NCBI RefSeq assembly: GCF_001908105.1
Contig: NZ_MKGQ01000039.1
Location: 1-12,596, forward strand
Reading direction: 5' to 3'
Origin: Xenorhabdus eapokensis
GTDB taxonomy: Bacteria; Pseudomonadota; Gammaproteobacteria; Enterobacterales; Enterobacteriaceae
Length of the DNA: 12,596 bases
A program made the translations under genes and the position numbers. Below, in pieces: positions 1 to 7,884 of the stretch. A model generated the notes under the pieces. It was not told the origin of the DNA. It was given only the letters and a program-made list of their open reading frames with translations, and made no database searches. Numbering within the stretch: the stretch's first letter is position 1; every line of letters starts with the position of its first letter.

Positions 1-2
1 GT

Positions 3-86
3 GGACTGATCGCTTACTGCCTTAAATTGAAAAAACCATCACTGGAAGTTTTCTATTCAGAAGACGCTGTTCCAATGATGGCTTAA
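3..86 (+). CDS. C-terminal tail of an unidentified gene, cut by the window start
   Basis: One frame stays open from base 3 to a TAA at 84-86 and encodes 27 residues ending in SEDAVPMMA. The other two plus frames are closed early, at bases 7-9 and 23-25. The stop lies about 25 bases before the hairpin at 112-140, a reasonable layout for the end of a plus-strand gene facing the convergent small gene at 161-334. In P4-like islands several small genes usually precede the alpha primase, so this could be one of them, but I recognise no family. A short open frame can arise by chance, so the call is tentative. Confidence 0.4.
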   Translation, partial: GLIAYCLKLKKPSLEVFYSEDAVPMMA

Positions 87-111
87 GCAGAATTCGGGTT
101 ATTTAAACAGC

Positions 112-140
112 AAAAGGATAGCGGCATGGGAGCTATCCTT
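112..140 (-). terminator. Candidate rho-independent terminator of the small minus-strand gene
   Basis: AAGGATAGC at 114-122 pairs with GCTATCCTT at 132-140, giving a perfect 9-bp stem with a 9-base loop. Read on the minus strand, the stem runs into a short T-rich tail (CTTTTG, then CTGTTT). It lies about 20 bases beyond the stop of the gene at 161-334, the right place for a terminator of that gene. The T-tract is short, so efficiency is uncertain. It could also slow transcription arriving from the plus-strand gene that ends at 86. Confidence 0.5.
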
Positions 141-160
141 CTAATTAATTGTCGGCTGGT

Positions 161-334
161 TCAACCCTTGGGTTCAATACCACGTGATTGGAGTTCTTTA
201 CGAAGTACGCGCTTGATCCATGTAGCAAGGGAAGCATCACCATCGGTTTTTGCCTGTTCTTCAAGTTGTTGCCTGAATTCTTCCGTCAATCTCATTTGGT
301 ATTGGGGAGAACGCTTTTCTTTTTGTGTTGACAT
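161..334 (-). CDS. Small ribbon-helix-helix (Arc/MetJ-like) DNA-binding protein
   Basis: A 57-residue protein beginning MSTQKEKRSPQYQMRL. A short strand segment (QYQMRL) is followed by a first helix (about residues 14-26), a turn with GDAS, and a second helix (about 31-47, starting LATWIKRVLRKEL). This is the pattern of Arc-like ribbon-helix-helix repressors, in which the strand enters the DNA major groove as a dimer. Small proteins of this sort are common near P4-type alpha genes. I chose the ATG whose complement is at 332-334 because the upstream in-frame extension to 445 is rich in W, C and L and looks non-coding. The promoter region is divergent from the primase gene, and the repeated motif at 331-375 overlaps this start, suggesting autoregulation and possibly control of the primase. 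The specific operator is an inference. Confidence 0.7.
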   Translation of the reverse strand: MSTQKEKRSPQYQMRLTEEFRQQLEEQAKTDGDASLATWIKRVLRKELQSRGIEPKG

Positions 335-375
335 GGTAATTACCCAAGGATATTTTAAATTACATGGTAATGACC
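331..375. promoter_or_regulatory. Tandem operator-like repeat at the divergent promoter region
   Basis: ACATGGTAATTACC at 331-344 recurs as ACATGGTAATGACC at 362-375, 13 of 14 bases identical and 31 bases apart, about three helical turns. Each copy contains a palindromic core: GGTAATTACC is perfect, GGTAATGACC has one change. The first copy overlaps the start codon of the small ribbon-helix-helix gene, and both lie between it and the primase gene. Evenly phased short palindromes are what dimeric ribbon-helix-helix repressors typically bind cooperatively. That this protein binds here is inferred from position only. Confidence 0.5.
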
Positions 376-467
376 ATTTTAATTTTAGTAACCAAATAAA
401 ACAACGCCCCATAGTGCTCGCAACACATACAGGGCGTCTGACCAATAACCGTTGAGAGAGAACGATA

Positions 468-2906
468 ATGGCTGATACACAGCATAACCAAACTCACCCT
501 AAATTTACATCTTCAGATAAAACAGACGGACAAAAACAGCCCGATCTGATTCAGACCGTGAAAAGATCTGCTATGTACCATTGGGAAAATCTGTTGCCTG
601 CATGCGGCATCGACATTCCCGCAAAGGGGAAACATGGTGCTTGCCCTGTCTGCGGTGGTACTGACCGTTTTCACTTTATTGACGACCATCATCATGGCAA
701 CTGGCATTGTCGCCAATGTGACGCCCCAAACTATGGTGATGGGCTGGATTTAGTGGCAAAAACCAAAGGGATCTCGATTCTTGAAGCAGCAAAAGTTATT
801 GCGGATACGCTGGCATTACCTTTGCCAGAACCCAAGCCAAATAGGGAAAGCATTCAAACAACACAATCGATTGCTGAAAGAGTGACGGCACTGATGGCGC
901 AAACTGTCGCCGGACAATCTCCCTATCTGACCGCAAAAGGGCTGCACTGCCCTGGTCAGCGGCTGCTGTCCGATAATTCGATAGTGTTGACACTGACAAC
1001 ATTGGATAAAAAAGTAACAGGCGCACAGATCATTAAGCCTAATGGCGAGAAAAAATTACTCTCTGGTAGCCAGAAGAAAGGTGCATTTATTGCTGTATCA
1101 GATCTGGAAGAGCACTCCGACACAGTAATCATTACTGAAGGTTATGCTACTGCGCTCACAGTTAATCAACTTTATAAAGGTACTGTTCTGGCGGCACTGG
1201 ATGCAGGTAATTTGCTATCTGTCGCTCAAGCAGTTCGGGAGCACTGGTTGGATACAAAAATTATTTTCGCCGCCGATAATGACTGGCACAGTCCCGACGA
1301 ACTGGATAAGAACGGTAAGCCCAAAAAGAATGTTGGAAAGATCTCAGCGGAACAAGCTGCCCTTGTGGTTAATGGTTGGATCACATTGCCACCTACAGAG
1401 CATAAAGCTGATTGGGACGATTATCGCCAGCAATACGGTGTGGAAATAGCAAAACATGCCTTTTCTCAGGGACTTTATCAACCGATATCAACCAAGAAAA
1501 AAGCAACTCCTCAGCCCAATGATGCCAAGCCTTCAAAACTGACATTATGCCAGATGGGAGCCAGTCAGCGCGGGGAAGTGTTACTGGCACGTTATGACGG
1601 CAATTTGGCACTGGATGGCGCTTCGGAAAGCGTTCATCACTATGATGGTATTGTCTGGCGTCCGGTCAGTGACCGTGATTTAAAACGGGAAATGGTGGCG
1701 GCCTTTATGGAAGAAAAGCTGCCGTACTCACCACATGGTATTAGCTCTGCCGTGGATGCTCTGAAATTACAACTTCCCATGATGCAACCACCAAAGCGCC
1801 ACTTAATCGGGTTCAATAATGGTGTGTTTGACCTGAAAACCTGCCAGTTCCGGTCGCATCGTAAAAGTGACTGGCTGCTACTTGCTAATGATGTTGAATT
1901 CAATTCCCCCACTTCGGGGGAAACCCTGAAAAACCATGCGCCACAGTTCTGGCACTGGCTGAATCGGGCAACAGCCAACTGTGAAAGCAAGTTTAATCGT
2001 GTATTGGCGGCACTGTTTATGGTACTGGCGAACCGTTATGACTGGCAGCTTTTTCTGGAGGTCACCGGCGCTGGAGGCAGTGGAAAAAGCATCTTTGCTG
2101 AAATCTGCGCTATGCTGGCAGGCAAAGGCAACACCGTTTCCGCCAGTATGGCTGCACTGGAAAACCCACGGGAACGGGCGTTGATTGTCGGGTATTCGTT
2201 GATTATCCTGCCAGACCAGACTCGCTATGTAGGTGATGGCTCCGGCATTAAGGCCATTACAGGCGGTGATGAAGTTGCCATTGACCCGAAGCACAAACAA
2301 CCCTATTCAACCCGTATTCCTGCTGTCGTACTGGCAGTGAACAATAACGCCATGAGTTTCAGTGATCGCAGTGGTGGCGTGTCGCGGCGTCGGGTAATTT
2401 TCAACTTTTCCGAAGTTGTGCCAGAAAATGAACGCGATCCACTCCTGCGGGATAAAATTGCGGCGGAATTGCCTGTGATTATCCGACATCTGCTGTATCG
2501 GTTCGCTGATCCACAAGCCGCAAGGTGTTTACTGGCAGAGCAACAAAAATCAGAAGAAGCGCTGGAGATCAAACGCGGCACAGATCCATTGGTCGATTTT
2601 TGCGGCCATCTGATTGCATCCCATGAAGCTGATGGTCTGTTAATCGGCAATGCGGAAATTATGCCATTCAATCCTCGCAAATACCTTTATCACGCCTACC
2701 TTGCTTATATGAAAGGCAATAACCTGAATAAACCTGTTTCCGTAACGCGTTTTGGCATGGATATGCCGGGCGCACTGGCAGAGTATGGACTGCATTACCT
2801 GCGCAAGAAAAGCAAATACGGTATTCGCAGCAATATGAACCTCAATGTCGACACAGCTAATGAATGGATGCCAAAACTGACAAGGAATGACCAGCCAGAA
2901 GAATAA
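468..2906 (+). CDS. P4 alpha-type primase/helicase replication protein
   Basis: An 812-residue multi-domain replication initiator like the alpha protein of satellite phage P4 (about 777 residues): it recognises the origin, primes and unwinds DNA. The N-terminal P4-type zinc ribbon has C59-x2-C62 and H80-C81-x2-C84, with CPVCGGTDRF visible. A TOPRIM-like primase segment follows, with EGYAT at 224-228 and AADND at 268-272. The C-terminal superfamily 3 helicase has Walker A GAGGSGKS at 534-541, an acidic LPDQ at 581-584 in the motif B position, and a C-like motif ending AVNNN at 623-627. ATG 468 is preceded by AGAGAG seven bases upstream. No frameshift or missing motif is seen, so it looks functional. 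The iteron region at 2948-3167 directly downstream is the expected partner site. The gene marks the left part as a P4-like satellite or island; no integrase or phage structural gene is in view. Confidence 0.93.
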   Translation: MADTQHNQTHPKFTSSDKTDGQKQPDLIQTVKRSAMYHWENLLPACGIDIPAKGKHGACPVCGGTDRFHFIDDHHHGNWHCRQCDAPNYGDGLDLVAKTKGISILEAAKVIADTLALPLPEPKPNRESIQTTQSIAERVTALMAQTVAGQSPYLTAKGLHCPGQRLLSDNSIVLTLTTLDKKVTGAQIIKPNGEKKLLSGSQKKGAFIAVSDLEEHSDTVIITEGYATALTVNQLYKGTVLAALDAGNLLSVAQAVREHWLDTKIIFAADNDWHSPDELDKNGKPKKNVGKISAEQAALVVNGWITLPPTEHKADWDDYRQQYGVEIAKHAFSQGLYQPISTKKKATPQPNDAKPSKLTLCQMGASQRGEVLLARYDGNLALDGASESVHHYDGIVWRPVSDRDLKREMVAAFMEEKLPYSPHGISSAVDALKLQLPMMQPPKRHLIGFNNGVFDLKTCQFRSHRKSDWLLLANDVEFNSPTSGETLKNHAPQFWHWLNRATANCESKFNRVLAALFMVLANRYDWQLFLEVTGAGGSGKSIFAEICAMLAGKGNTVSASMAALENPRERALIVGYSLIILPDQTRYVGDGSGIKAITGGDEVAIDPKHKQPYSTRIPAVVLAVNNNAMSFSDRSGGVSRRRVIFNFSEVVPENERDPLLRDKIAAELPVIIRHLLYRFADPQAARCLLAEQQKSEEALEIKRGTDPLVDFCGHLIASHEADGLLIGNAEIMPFNPRKYLYHAYLAYMKGNNLNKPVSVTRFGMDMPGALAEYGLHYLRKKSKYGIRSNMNLNVDTANEWMPKLTRNDQPEE

Positions 2907-2947
2907 TTTTTTCTTATACAGACATTTTTCAAAGAAATATAAAAAAG

Positions 2948-3167
2948 TATTCACCATTATTCACTTTGTAATTTAAACCAGATATATCAATCTATTATAG
3001 GATTGATAGTTATTTTTAAACTGTTCGCAAGTATTCAACCCTGTTCACCATTTTTTCAAGTTTGAGGTGAAGGGTTAGTTGAAGAGTAATGATGAGTTTG
3101 ATTTCAGGTTAATACCATTTAAAATTATGAATTTAAACAAAAATATTTAAAAGTGAATAGGTGAACA
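2948..3167. other. Putative P4-type cis replication region with GGTGAACA iterons
   Basis: In this AT-rich non-coding stretch, GGTGAACA occurs exactly at 3160-3167 (plus) and at 3042-3049 (minus, read as TGTTCACC). Near-copies are TATTCACC 2948-2955, TATTCACT 2958-2965, TGTTCGCA 3022-3029, TATTCAAC 3032-3039, GGTGAAGG 3066-3073 and AGTGAATA 3152-3159, the last directly abutting the exact copy. Copies left of about 3050 point one way and those right of it the other. P4 alpha protein is known to bind type I iterons of this sequence in ori and crr, and crr lies near the alpha gene in P4. An inverted repeat, TATCAATC 2985-2992 with GATTGATA 3001-3008, sits between iteron groups. Function here is inferred from motif and position. 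Confidence 0.65.
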
Positions 3168-3232
3168 GTTTTATCACTAATTCTTTAATAGGGTGGGTTA
3201 AATAAGAATTTTTTCTGGCAGGTGTTTTTCAG

Positions 3233-3278
3233 TTCTCCGAGTTATCGGGTTAATGTATTAGCCCGGTAACTCGGAGAA
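3233..3278. repeat. 46-base near-perfect palindrome
   Basis: TTCTCCGAGTTATCGGG at 3233-3249 is matched by CCCGGTAACTCGGAGAA at 3262-3278 with one A/G difference that becomes a G-U pair in RNA. The centre also pairs (TTAAT with ATTAG), leaving only a two-base loop. No T-run follows on either strand, so it does not fit a standard rho-independent terminator. It sits between the iteron region and the AT-rich leader of the biosynthetic operon, close to the boundary between replication module and cargo. It could be a protein-binding site, a cruciform, or a relic of a small mobile element. A shorter palindrome, CGTCAGTGACG, follows at 3292-3302. Confidence 0.75.
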
Positions 3279-3302
3279 GACAAGCGCAGCGCGTCAGTGA
3301 CG

Positions 3303-3572
3303 TTATAGGTCAAAATGGTTATTTCCCGATTAAGTGAAAAACTCTTTTTGACTGACCATTAGTTTTGTGCTATGGCAGTTTCAAATTTATGCAGCTAATA
3401 GCATTCTTTATGTACGTATAAAAATCACTTTAATAACATATTTTTAACAAAAATGATAACATTTATTTAAAATTTGTTTAATTAATCTGCTTTTATTATA
3501 TGGATTGTCTATTTAGTTTTTATTAAGATTTTTTCCGGGCTAAAAAGATTGAACTATATTGTTACTGGGAAA
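3303..3572 (+). promoter_or_regulatory. AT-rich leader expected to hold the operon promoter
   Basis: About 270 bases without a gene, becoming strongly AT-rich after 3410. This is the only long gap upstream of the nine-gene operon, so the main promoter should lie here. TATTAT at 3494-3499 is a candidate -10 box, but no good -35 box is found at the normal distance (TTGTTT at 3474-3479 is only 14 bases away). No riboswitch, leader peptide or clear operator was seen. Such AT-rich leaders in enterobacterial islands are often H-NS targets; that is a general expectation, not something shown here. Confidence 0.35.
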
Positions 3573-5360
3573 ATGGATAACTATAAATCAATAAATTTTA
3601 TAATATCCCATATTGTTGATCTTTATGGGGACTCACAGGCTGTTATTGACGAAACAGAATCCTTAAGCTATTCGCAGTTATATGCTGCGGCAAGCCAGCT
3701 CTGCGTGCATTTGGCGAATACCCAGCAAGGTAAAGGGAAGTGTATTGCTGTCGCAGGTCCTCATAATGTCAGAACTATTGTTGCTTTATTGGCAATCGTA
3801 CTTTCCGGAAATTACTATGTCTATGTTGATTTAAATCAACCAAAAACTTGGCTTGAACAGCAACTTAGTCGACTAAATTGCCATATAATGCTCTATTCCA
3901 CAGGTAATTACCCTGCAAATATACCTAACGGTATTACATTGTTTTCTTTAAGAATTAAGAGCGATAGTTGCTTTGTTCCAAGTACTTTCCCCGATATACC
4001 AATTCATCATGCGGCTTATGTTAATTTTTCATCCGGTAGTACGGGTGAACCAAAAGCAATTGTTTGTGCTCACGCGGGTATTATCCGTCTTTGTCGCCAA
4101 CAAAAATTTCTCGACTTTGATTCTCGTCCAATATTTCTATTTCATTCCCCTTTATCTTTCGATGCAGCTACTCTGGAAATCTGGGGAGCATTGCTCAATG
4201 GCGGTACTTGTATCGTCCATCAAGAAAAAATACTGACCCCACAGGCTCTACAAAAAGCTATTCATTATTATGGTGTCAATACTTTGTGGCTGACTACAGC
4301 CCTTTTTAATGCTCTCGTTGATACTGATATTCAATGTCTACATGGATTACATACTGTACTAACTGGTGGAGATATTTTATCAGTTTCTCATGTACGTAAA
4401 GCCTTTAATGCTCACCCAAAAATCAATTTTGTAAATGGCTATGGTCCAACTGAGAACACTACGTTTACTTGTTGCCACATAATTCGGGCTAAGGATTTAA
4501 CGGGGCATGATATTCCTATCGGACAGGCAATCAACGGTACGCAGGTATTACTTTGCGATTTGCAAGGTGAACATATAACTGCACCTGGTCTCAGTGGTGA
4601 AATATACGCTATTGGGGAGGGAGTAGCATTGGGATATTTCGGTGATCCAGAACGTACAGCACAAGCCTTTGTTACTATTACTTGGCAGGGAATATCCCAA
4701 CGAGCTTATCGTACAGGCGATCTTGCATATTATGACGAAGAGGGAAATCTACATTTTATTGGTCGAGCGGACAGTCAAATAAAAATTAATGGCTACCGTA
4801 TTAATTTAAATGAAATAGAAAATAGACTGCGCAATATTCCGGGAGTAGAAGATTGTTCATTATTGGTGCAGCAATATCATGGTAGTAAACAGCTGATAGC
4901 CGTACTACAAGCAGAAGATGATCGTCCAGCTCGTCAAGCTATGCTGAAATTTCCTTCTTGGGAACGTCCGTCCTCTTGGTTTTGTGTCCGTTTACTACCT
5001 TTGACTCAGCATGGAAAAGTGGATCGTCGAGCGCTTTTTTCGCAATGGCAAGCATTACAATCCCAATCATCAACTATGGAAATGAGCCAGCAAGAAGCAG
5101 CCTGTGCCATCTGGTGGTCAGAATTGCTGGGCTATCCAGTTACCTCTCCAGCATACAATTTTTTTGAATCAGGCGGTAATTCATTACATGCTTTGCGCTT
5201 ACTGGCTACTTGTTATCAATACTATTCTGATGTGGCACTTTCCCTTCAGGAACTTTATCAGCATGCGACTCTTGCTGATTTCGCTTCCCTGCTAACCCGC
5301 AAGGGAATTGATGTCAATACATTACAGAATCCTATTCCTGAGGGGGTTCTGGTACTATGA
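3573..5360 (+). CDS. NRPS adenylation-thiolation protein with valine-like signature
   Basis: A 595-residue two-domain NRPS loading module: it adenylates an amino acid and attaches it to its own carrier domain. Adenylation motifs in order: A3 SSGSTGEPKA 153-162, A4 around SFDAATLEIW from 195, A5 NGYGPTENTTF 288-298, A7 YRTGDLA 379-385, A8 GRADSQIKINGYR from 397, and A10 with lysine 482. The carrier domain has FFESGGNSL with the phosphopantetheine serine at 537. Mapping onto the GrsA-PheA pocket by eye gives D-A-L-W-L-G-G-T-F-K, close to valine-type codes. No condensation or thioesterase domain is attached; those functions are supplied by the next two genes. An in-frame TTG at 3549 would add eight residues. 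Neither start has a strong ribosome site; I prefer the ATG. The 3' end overlaps the next gene by ATGA. Confidence 0.92.
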   Translation: MDNYKSINFIISHIVDLYGDSQAVIDETESLSYSQLYAAASQLCVHLANTQQGKGKCIAVAGPHNVRTIVALLAIVLSGNYYVYVDLNQPKTWLEQQLSRLNCHIMLYSTGNYPANIPNGITLFSLRIKSDSCFVPSTFPDIPIHHAAYVNFSSGSTGEPKAIVCAHAGIIRLCRQQKFLDFDSRPIFLFHSPLSFDAATLEIWGALLNGGTCIVHQEKILTPQALQKAIHYYGVNTLWLTTALFNALVDTDIQCLHGLHTVLTGGDILSVSHVRKAFNAHPKINFVNGYGPTENTTFTCCHIIRAKDLTGHDIPIGQAINGTQVLLCDLQGEHITAPGLSGEIYAIGEGVALGYFGDPERTAQAFVTITWQGISQRAYRTGDLAYYDEEGNLHFIGRADSQIKINGYRINLNEIENRLRNIPGVEDCSLLVQQYHGSKQLIAVLQAEDDRPARQAMLKFPSWERPSSWFCVRLLPLTQHGKVDRRALFSQWQALQSQSSTMEMSQQEAACAIWWSELLGYPVTSPAYNFFESGGNSLHALRLLATCYQYYSDVALSLQELYQHATLADFASLLTRKGIDVNTLQNPIPEGVLVL

Positions 5361-6631
5361 ATGAAATCTTTGAGAAGTTATCTCAGCGGCAAATTTATTG
5401 CTTACCATTTGGTAATCGGCTGGTTATTTATGGTCAGTGGCAACAGTTAGATCAAGAGGAACGTTCCTGGCTACAGCAAGAAAAAGAACAGCTGCTTACC
5501 TCTTATAGTGATAGTTCCTGCATTTTGCCACTTCCTTGCTGGCTTAATGCAATGGTACTGAGTGAGATTATTTCCGGAGACTGTTCACAATTCGGATTGT
5601 TCTACCTGGCACCAGACTCTGTTCCTCCAGAACCTTCCAAACTAAAAAACTTGATCGAAGGTCTATATAGAACTTTTCCACTTCTCAATAGTGCGGTGGA
5701 GTGGGGGGATAGTGGACTCGAATTACGTCTTTTTACCTCACCATATAATGCCGAACCTGAATATCAGGAATCTGTGCAGTATGCAGATGCTCAGGATTTT
5801 ATTCGCGAACAATTACAGCACTCTCACTCTGTGTTTAAAAGAGGAATGCTGCGGGTCGTATATGCACGTTGTGGTAAGGACATGCGGTGGGGAATATGGC
5901 TGCATCACTTGATTGCGGATGCTGACTTTGTTCAGACATTGCTTTCCCGGGTACATGTTTGGTTAAAGACCGCTACATGGCCAAAGCCGGATCTGGATTT
6001 TATTCAACAAATTTGGGTCTTAGAACAACAAATCACAGTACACCGAGAACGGCTACAAACTTTCTGGTGTAATCAAAAAGTGCTTTTCAGCATACTGGCC
6101 ATGCCTCCGACATGGGAATTGTTACCCGATAGCTCATTGATGAGCTTCACATTGCACGATGAACCACAAATGCTTGCCCGTATGATTCTGGCCCTATCAC
6201 GGACATTGGCTAAGCTGAATATTAATGGTCCTCAGTTAGCAGTAACCCCGGTTACTTTGCGCCGTATAGGGCGAAATACGGGCAGTGGATGTTATGTCAA
6301 TCTATTACCGATACTGCTGGATGCTCGCTATGAAGTCACGGAGTTTGACCAGCTCCGTTTGTCGTGGCTAGAGCACGCACAGTTGCCTCAGGAGGAAATT
6401 ACTTCTCTGTGTGAACTCAATTATCGTGATGCTATTGTGATGCTCAATTTCATAGATACATCAATAGTAATGGAAGGGTTTCAGCATCATCCTGAATTTC
6501 GTAGTAGAAAACCTATCACCATAACCGTCACTCATGGAGAACCAGGATTCTGGCACGTTAAGCTGACAACCCGCTGGGGAGAAACATTTAGCAACGCTTT
6601 ACACAGCGCCTTGGTAGAGGAGCTGACTTGA
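5357..6631 (+). CDS. Free-standing NRPS condensation-domain protein
   Basis: A 424-residue protein with the catalytic signature of condensation domains, HHLIADAD at 183-190 (H183, H184, D188), where the usual final glycine of HHxxxDG is alanine. The segment around 93-115 (EPSKLKNLIEGLYRTFPLLNS) resembles the early C1/C2 region, and NLLPILL appears later in the fold. The family joins a carrier-bound acyl donor to an amine acceptor, or sometimes forms esters. It is shorter than a classic 450-residue domain but has a roughly 60-residue N-terminal lead not obviously part of the fold. It starts with ATGA overlapping the NRPS stop, behind a purine-rich GAGGGGG, so it is likely co-translated with the A-T protein and acts on its aminoacyl carrier. 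The other carrier may be the small protein at 7885-8109. Sequence divergence leaves the exact reaction open. Confidence 0.8.
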   Translation: MNEIFEKLSQRQIYCLPFGNRLVIYGQWQQLDQEERSWLQQEKEQLLTSYSDSSCILPLPCWLNAMVLSEIISGDCSQFGLFYLAPDSVPPEPSKLKNLIEGLYRTFPLLNSAVEWGDSGLELRLFTSPYNAEPEYQESVQYADAQDFIREQLQHSHSVFKRGMLRVVYARCGKDMRWGIWLHHLIADADFVQTLLSRVHVWLKTATWPKPDLDFIQQIWVLEQQITVHRERLQTFWCNQKVLFSILAMPPTWELLPDSSLMSFTLHDEPQMLARMILALSRTLAKLNINGPQLAVTPVTLRRIGRNTGSGCYVNLLPILLDARYEVTEFDQLRLSWLEHAQLPQEEITSLCELNYRDAIVMLNFIDTSIVMEGFQHHPEFRSRKPITITVTHGEPGFWHVKLTTRWGETFSNALHSALVEELT

Positions 6632-7239
6632 TGATACTTTTGCTTCCTGATTTCGTTGGACATCCCAGTTGTTTTCAGACCCTGCTTTCCCATCTACCTG
6701 AACAGGTGGAAAGTATTAATTATCACACATTAGCTATGAAAGAAGATCTTTCTGAACTGGCTGCTCTTATCGCTGATGGACTGAAATATAAGCCGACTTG
6801 GATCATTGGCTATTCGTTCGGTGGTGCTCTGGGATACGAACTCTGCCAACGCAATTTCCCTACTGCCCGCTTAGTTATGGTGGACAGCCATTTGCCTTCA
6901 TTTTCGTTACGTGAAATGCCTGTCGACGAACAGTATCAGCGCTGGCTAACAACAGATATACAAGACTGGCTTTCCTTGATGCAGGAGCTTAATGAAATAA
7001 AGTTACCTGTTATTCTAAATAACATTAGCCTATTCAGCCAATGGCAACCAAAACCAGCCTTGCAACAAGCATGGTGGATACGTTGCACTCGAAATAATAT
7101 CAACGTAAACACTGACTGGCATTTGTTGATCCAGCATGTCCATCAATTCGACGCCTCAGTACGTCATCACGAGGTAATGAAAGAGAGTAGCGTGATTTCT
7201 TACCTTATCAAACTAATTCAAGAGGTTACCTTTTCATGA
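6631..7239 (+). CDS. Type II-like thioesterase (alpha/beta hydrolase)
   Basis: A 202-residue alpha/beta hydrolase with the nucleophile elbow GYSFGG (serine 62), a likely acid in VMVDS (Asp85), and a late histidine pair (179-180) for the triad. This fits external thioesterases that clear misloaded carriers or release products in NRPS systems. At 202 residues it is shorter than the typical 230-250, mainly in the lid region. I chose ATG 6631, which overlaps the preceding stop (TGATG) and has GAGGAG eight bases upstream, over an in-frame TTG at 6628. It ends in an ATGA overlap with the dioxygenase gene. It could be an editing enzyme or the actual release enzyme, since the NRPS lacks its own thioesterase domain. 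Confidence 0.82.
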   Translation: MILLLPDFVGHPSCFQTLLSHLPEQVESINYHTLAMKEDLSELAALIADGLKYKPTWIIGYSFGGALGYELCQRNFPTARLVMVDSHLPSFSLREMPVDEQYQRWLTTDIQDWLSLMQELNEIKLPVILNNISLFSQWQPKPALQQAWWIRCTRNNINVNTDWHLLIQHVHQFDASVRHHEVMKESSVISYLIKLIQEVTFS

Positions 7240-7877
7240 TATTTCATAAGCAGGCAATTTTACCCGATTTTCAAAAACTGGCGCTGGATTGGATTCTTGC
7301 ACAATCCGATTTTCCGTCTGCAGGGCTAGAGCCAGAGTTCGATATTGGTGATGATAAACTGCGTTATGCAAAAAAAATCCGCAACATCTCTAATCATGAC
7401 CCACAATTCTGGCAGGCATGGCGTTATGATTCCGGGCTGACGAAAATTGTAAGTCAGTACCTCGATAACCCTCGTTTGTTACGTCATGCAGCCTTTATTA
7501 AACGTCATGCTGATGAATCGTTTATTCCTCTACATCAGGACATTGCATTGTGGGAAAAACCCTTTAATACCGCTTGGACGTTCTGGGTAGCTTTGACTCC
7601 GGCATTTAAAGAGAACGGAGGTATGTTTTATCTGCCCGATACTGATGTGGTTTATCCGCACGAGTTCAATCTAAATTATCCCATGTTTAAGTGCATCGAC
7701 CTCGAAAAAAACCAAATTTCTCAGGAAAAACTAAAGGATGTATCACTTCAAGCAGGAGATATCTCGGTATGGCCTGCAAAAACCCCGCATGGCAGTTACA
7801 TGAATATCAGCGGTCAATTGCGTATAGGCATGCCAATAGTGTTTGTTGAAGAGAACGAATATCAAAGACTAATGTGA
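7236..7877 (+). CDS. Phytanoyl-CoA dioxygenase-family Fe(II)/2-oxoglutarate hydroxylase
   Basis: A 213-residue non-heme iron oxygenase. The metal triad is visible: H100-x-D102 in PLHQD and H185 in TPHGS, with R196 in QLRIG placed to bind the 2-oxoglutarate carboxylate. The jelly-roll signatures GGMFYLPDTD (128-137) and AGDISVWPAKTPHGS (173-187) match the PhyH group, which hydroxylates small acids, amino acids or carrier-bound acyl groups. In this operon it probably hydroxylates the amino acid or the acid made by the HMGL-type enzyme, and the adjacent small carrier-like protein makes a carrier-bound substrate possible. The start overlaps the thioesterase stop, with AAGAGG about ten bases upstream. 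Length is somewhat below the common 250-300 residues, but all key residues are present. Confidence 0.88.
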   Translation: MIFHKQAILPDFQKLALDWILAQSDFPSAGLEPEFDIGDDKLRYAKKIRNISNHDPQFWQAWRYDSGLTKIVSQYLDNPRLLRHAAFIKRHADESFIPLHQDIALWEKPFNTAWTFWVALTPAFKENGGMFYLPDTDVVYPHEFNLNYPMFKCIDLEKNQISQEKLKDVSLQAGDISVWPAKTPHGSYMNISGQLRIGMPIVFVEENEYQRLM

Positions 7878-7884
7878 GGCAAAT

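Noticed and set aside
404..437. ACGCCC/GGGCGT inverted repeat upstream of the primase as a P4 immunity-like RNA structure
   Set aside because: Only six pairs with a 22-base loop, and P4 immunity elements lie in a different operon leader, so there is too little to support it.
335..445. N-terminal extension of the ribbon-helix-helix protein to 94 residues
   Set aside because: The extra 37 residues look non-coding, cover the operator-like repeats, and the internal ATG gives a compact standard-length protein.
126..455. A 109-residue plus-strand open frame across the small minus-strand gene and the divergent promoter region
   Set aside because: Its protein is low in recognisable pattern and rich in S, C and R, it overlaps a hairpin and operator repeats, and the opposite strand encodes a coherent ribbon-helix-helix protein.
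1878..2300. A 140-residue minus-strand open frame inside the primase gene, and similar antisense frames through 513-2957
   Set aside because: The primase reads through intact with all motifs, and the antisense translations have no ribosome sites or family pattern, so they are shadows of the coding strand.
3233..3278. Palindrome read as a rho-independent terminator or an ERIC element
   Set aside because: No T-run follows on either strand, and the sequence does not match the ERIC core I know; kept as an unexplained palindrome instead.
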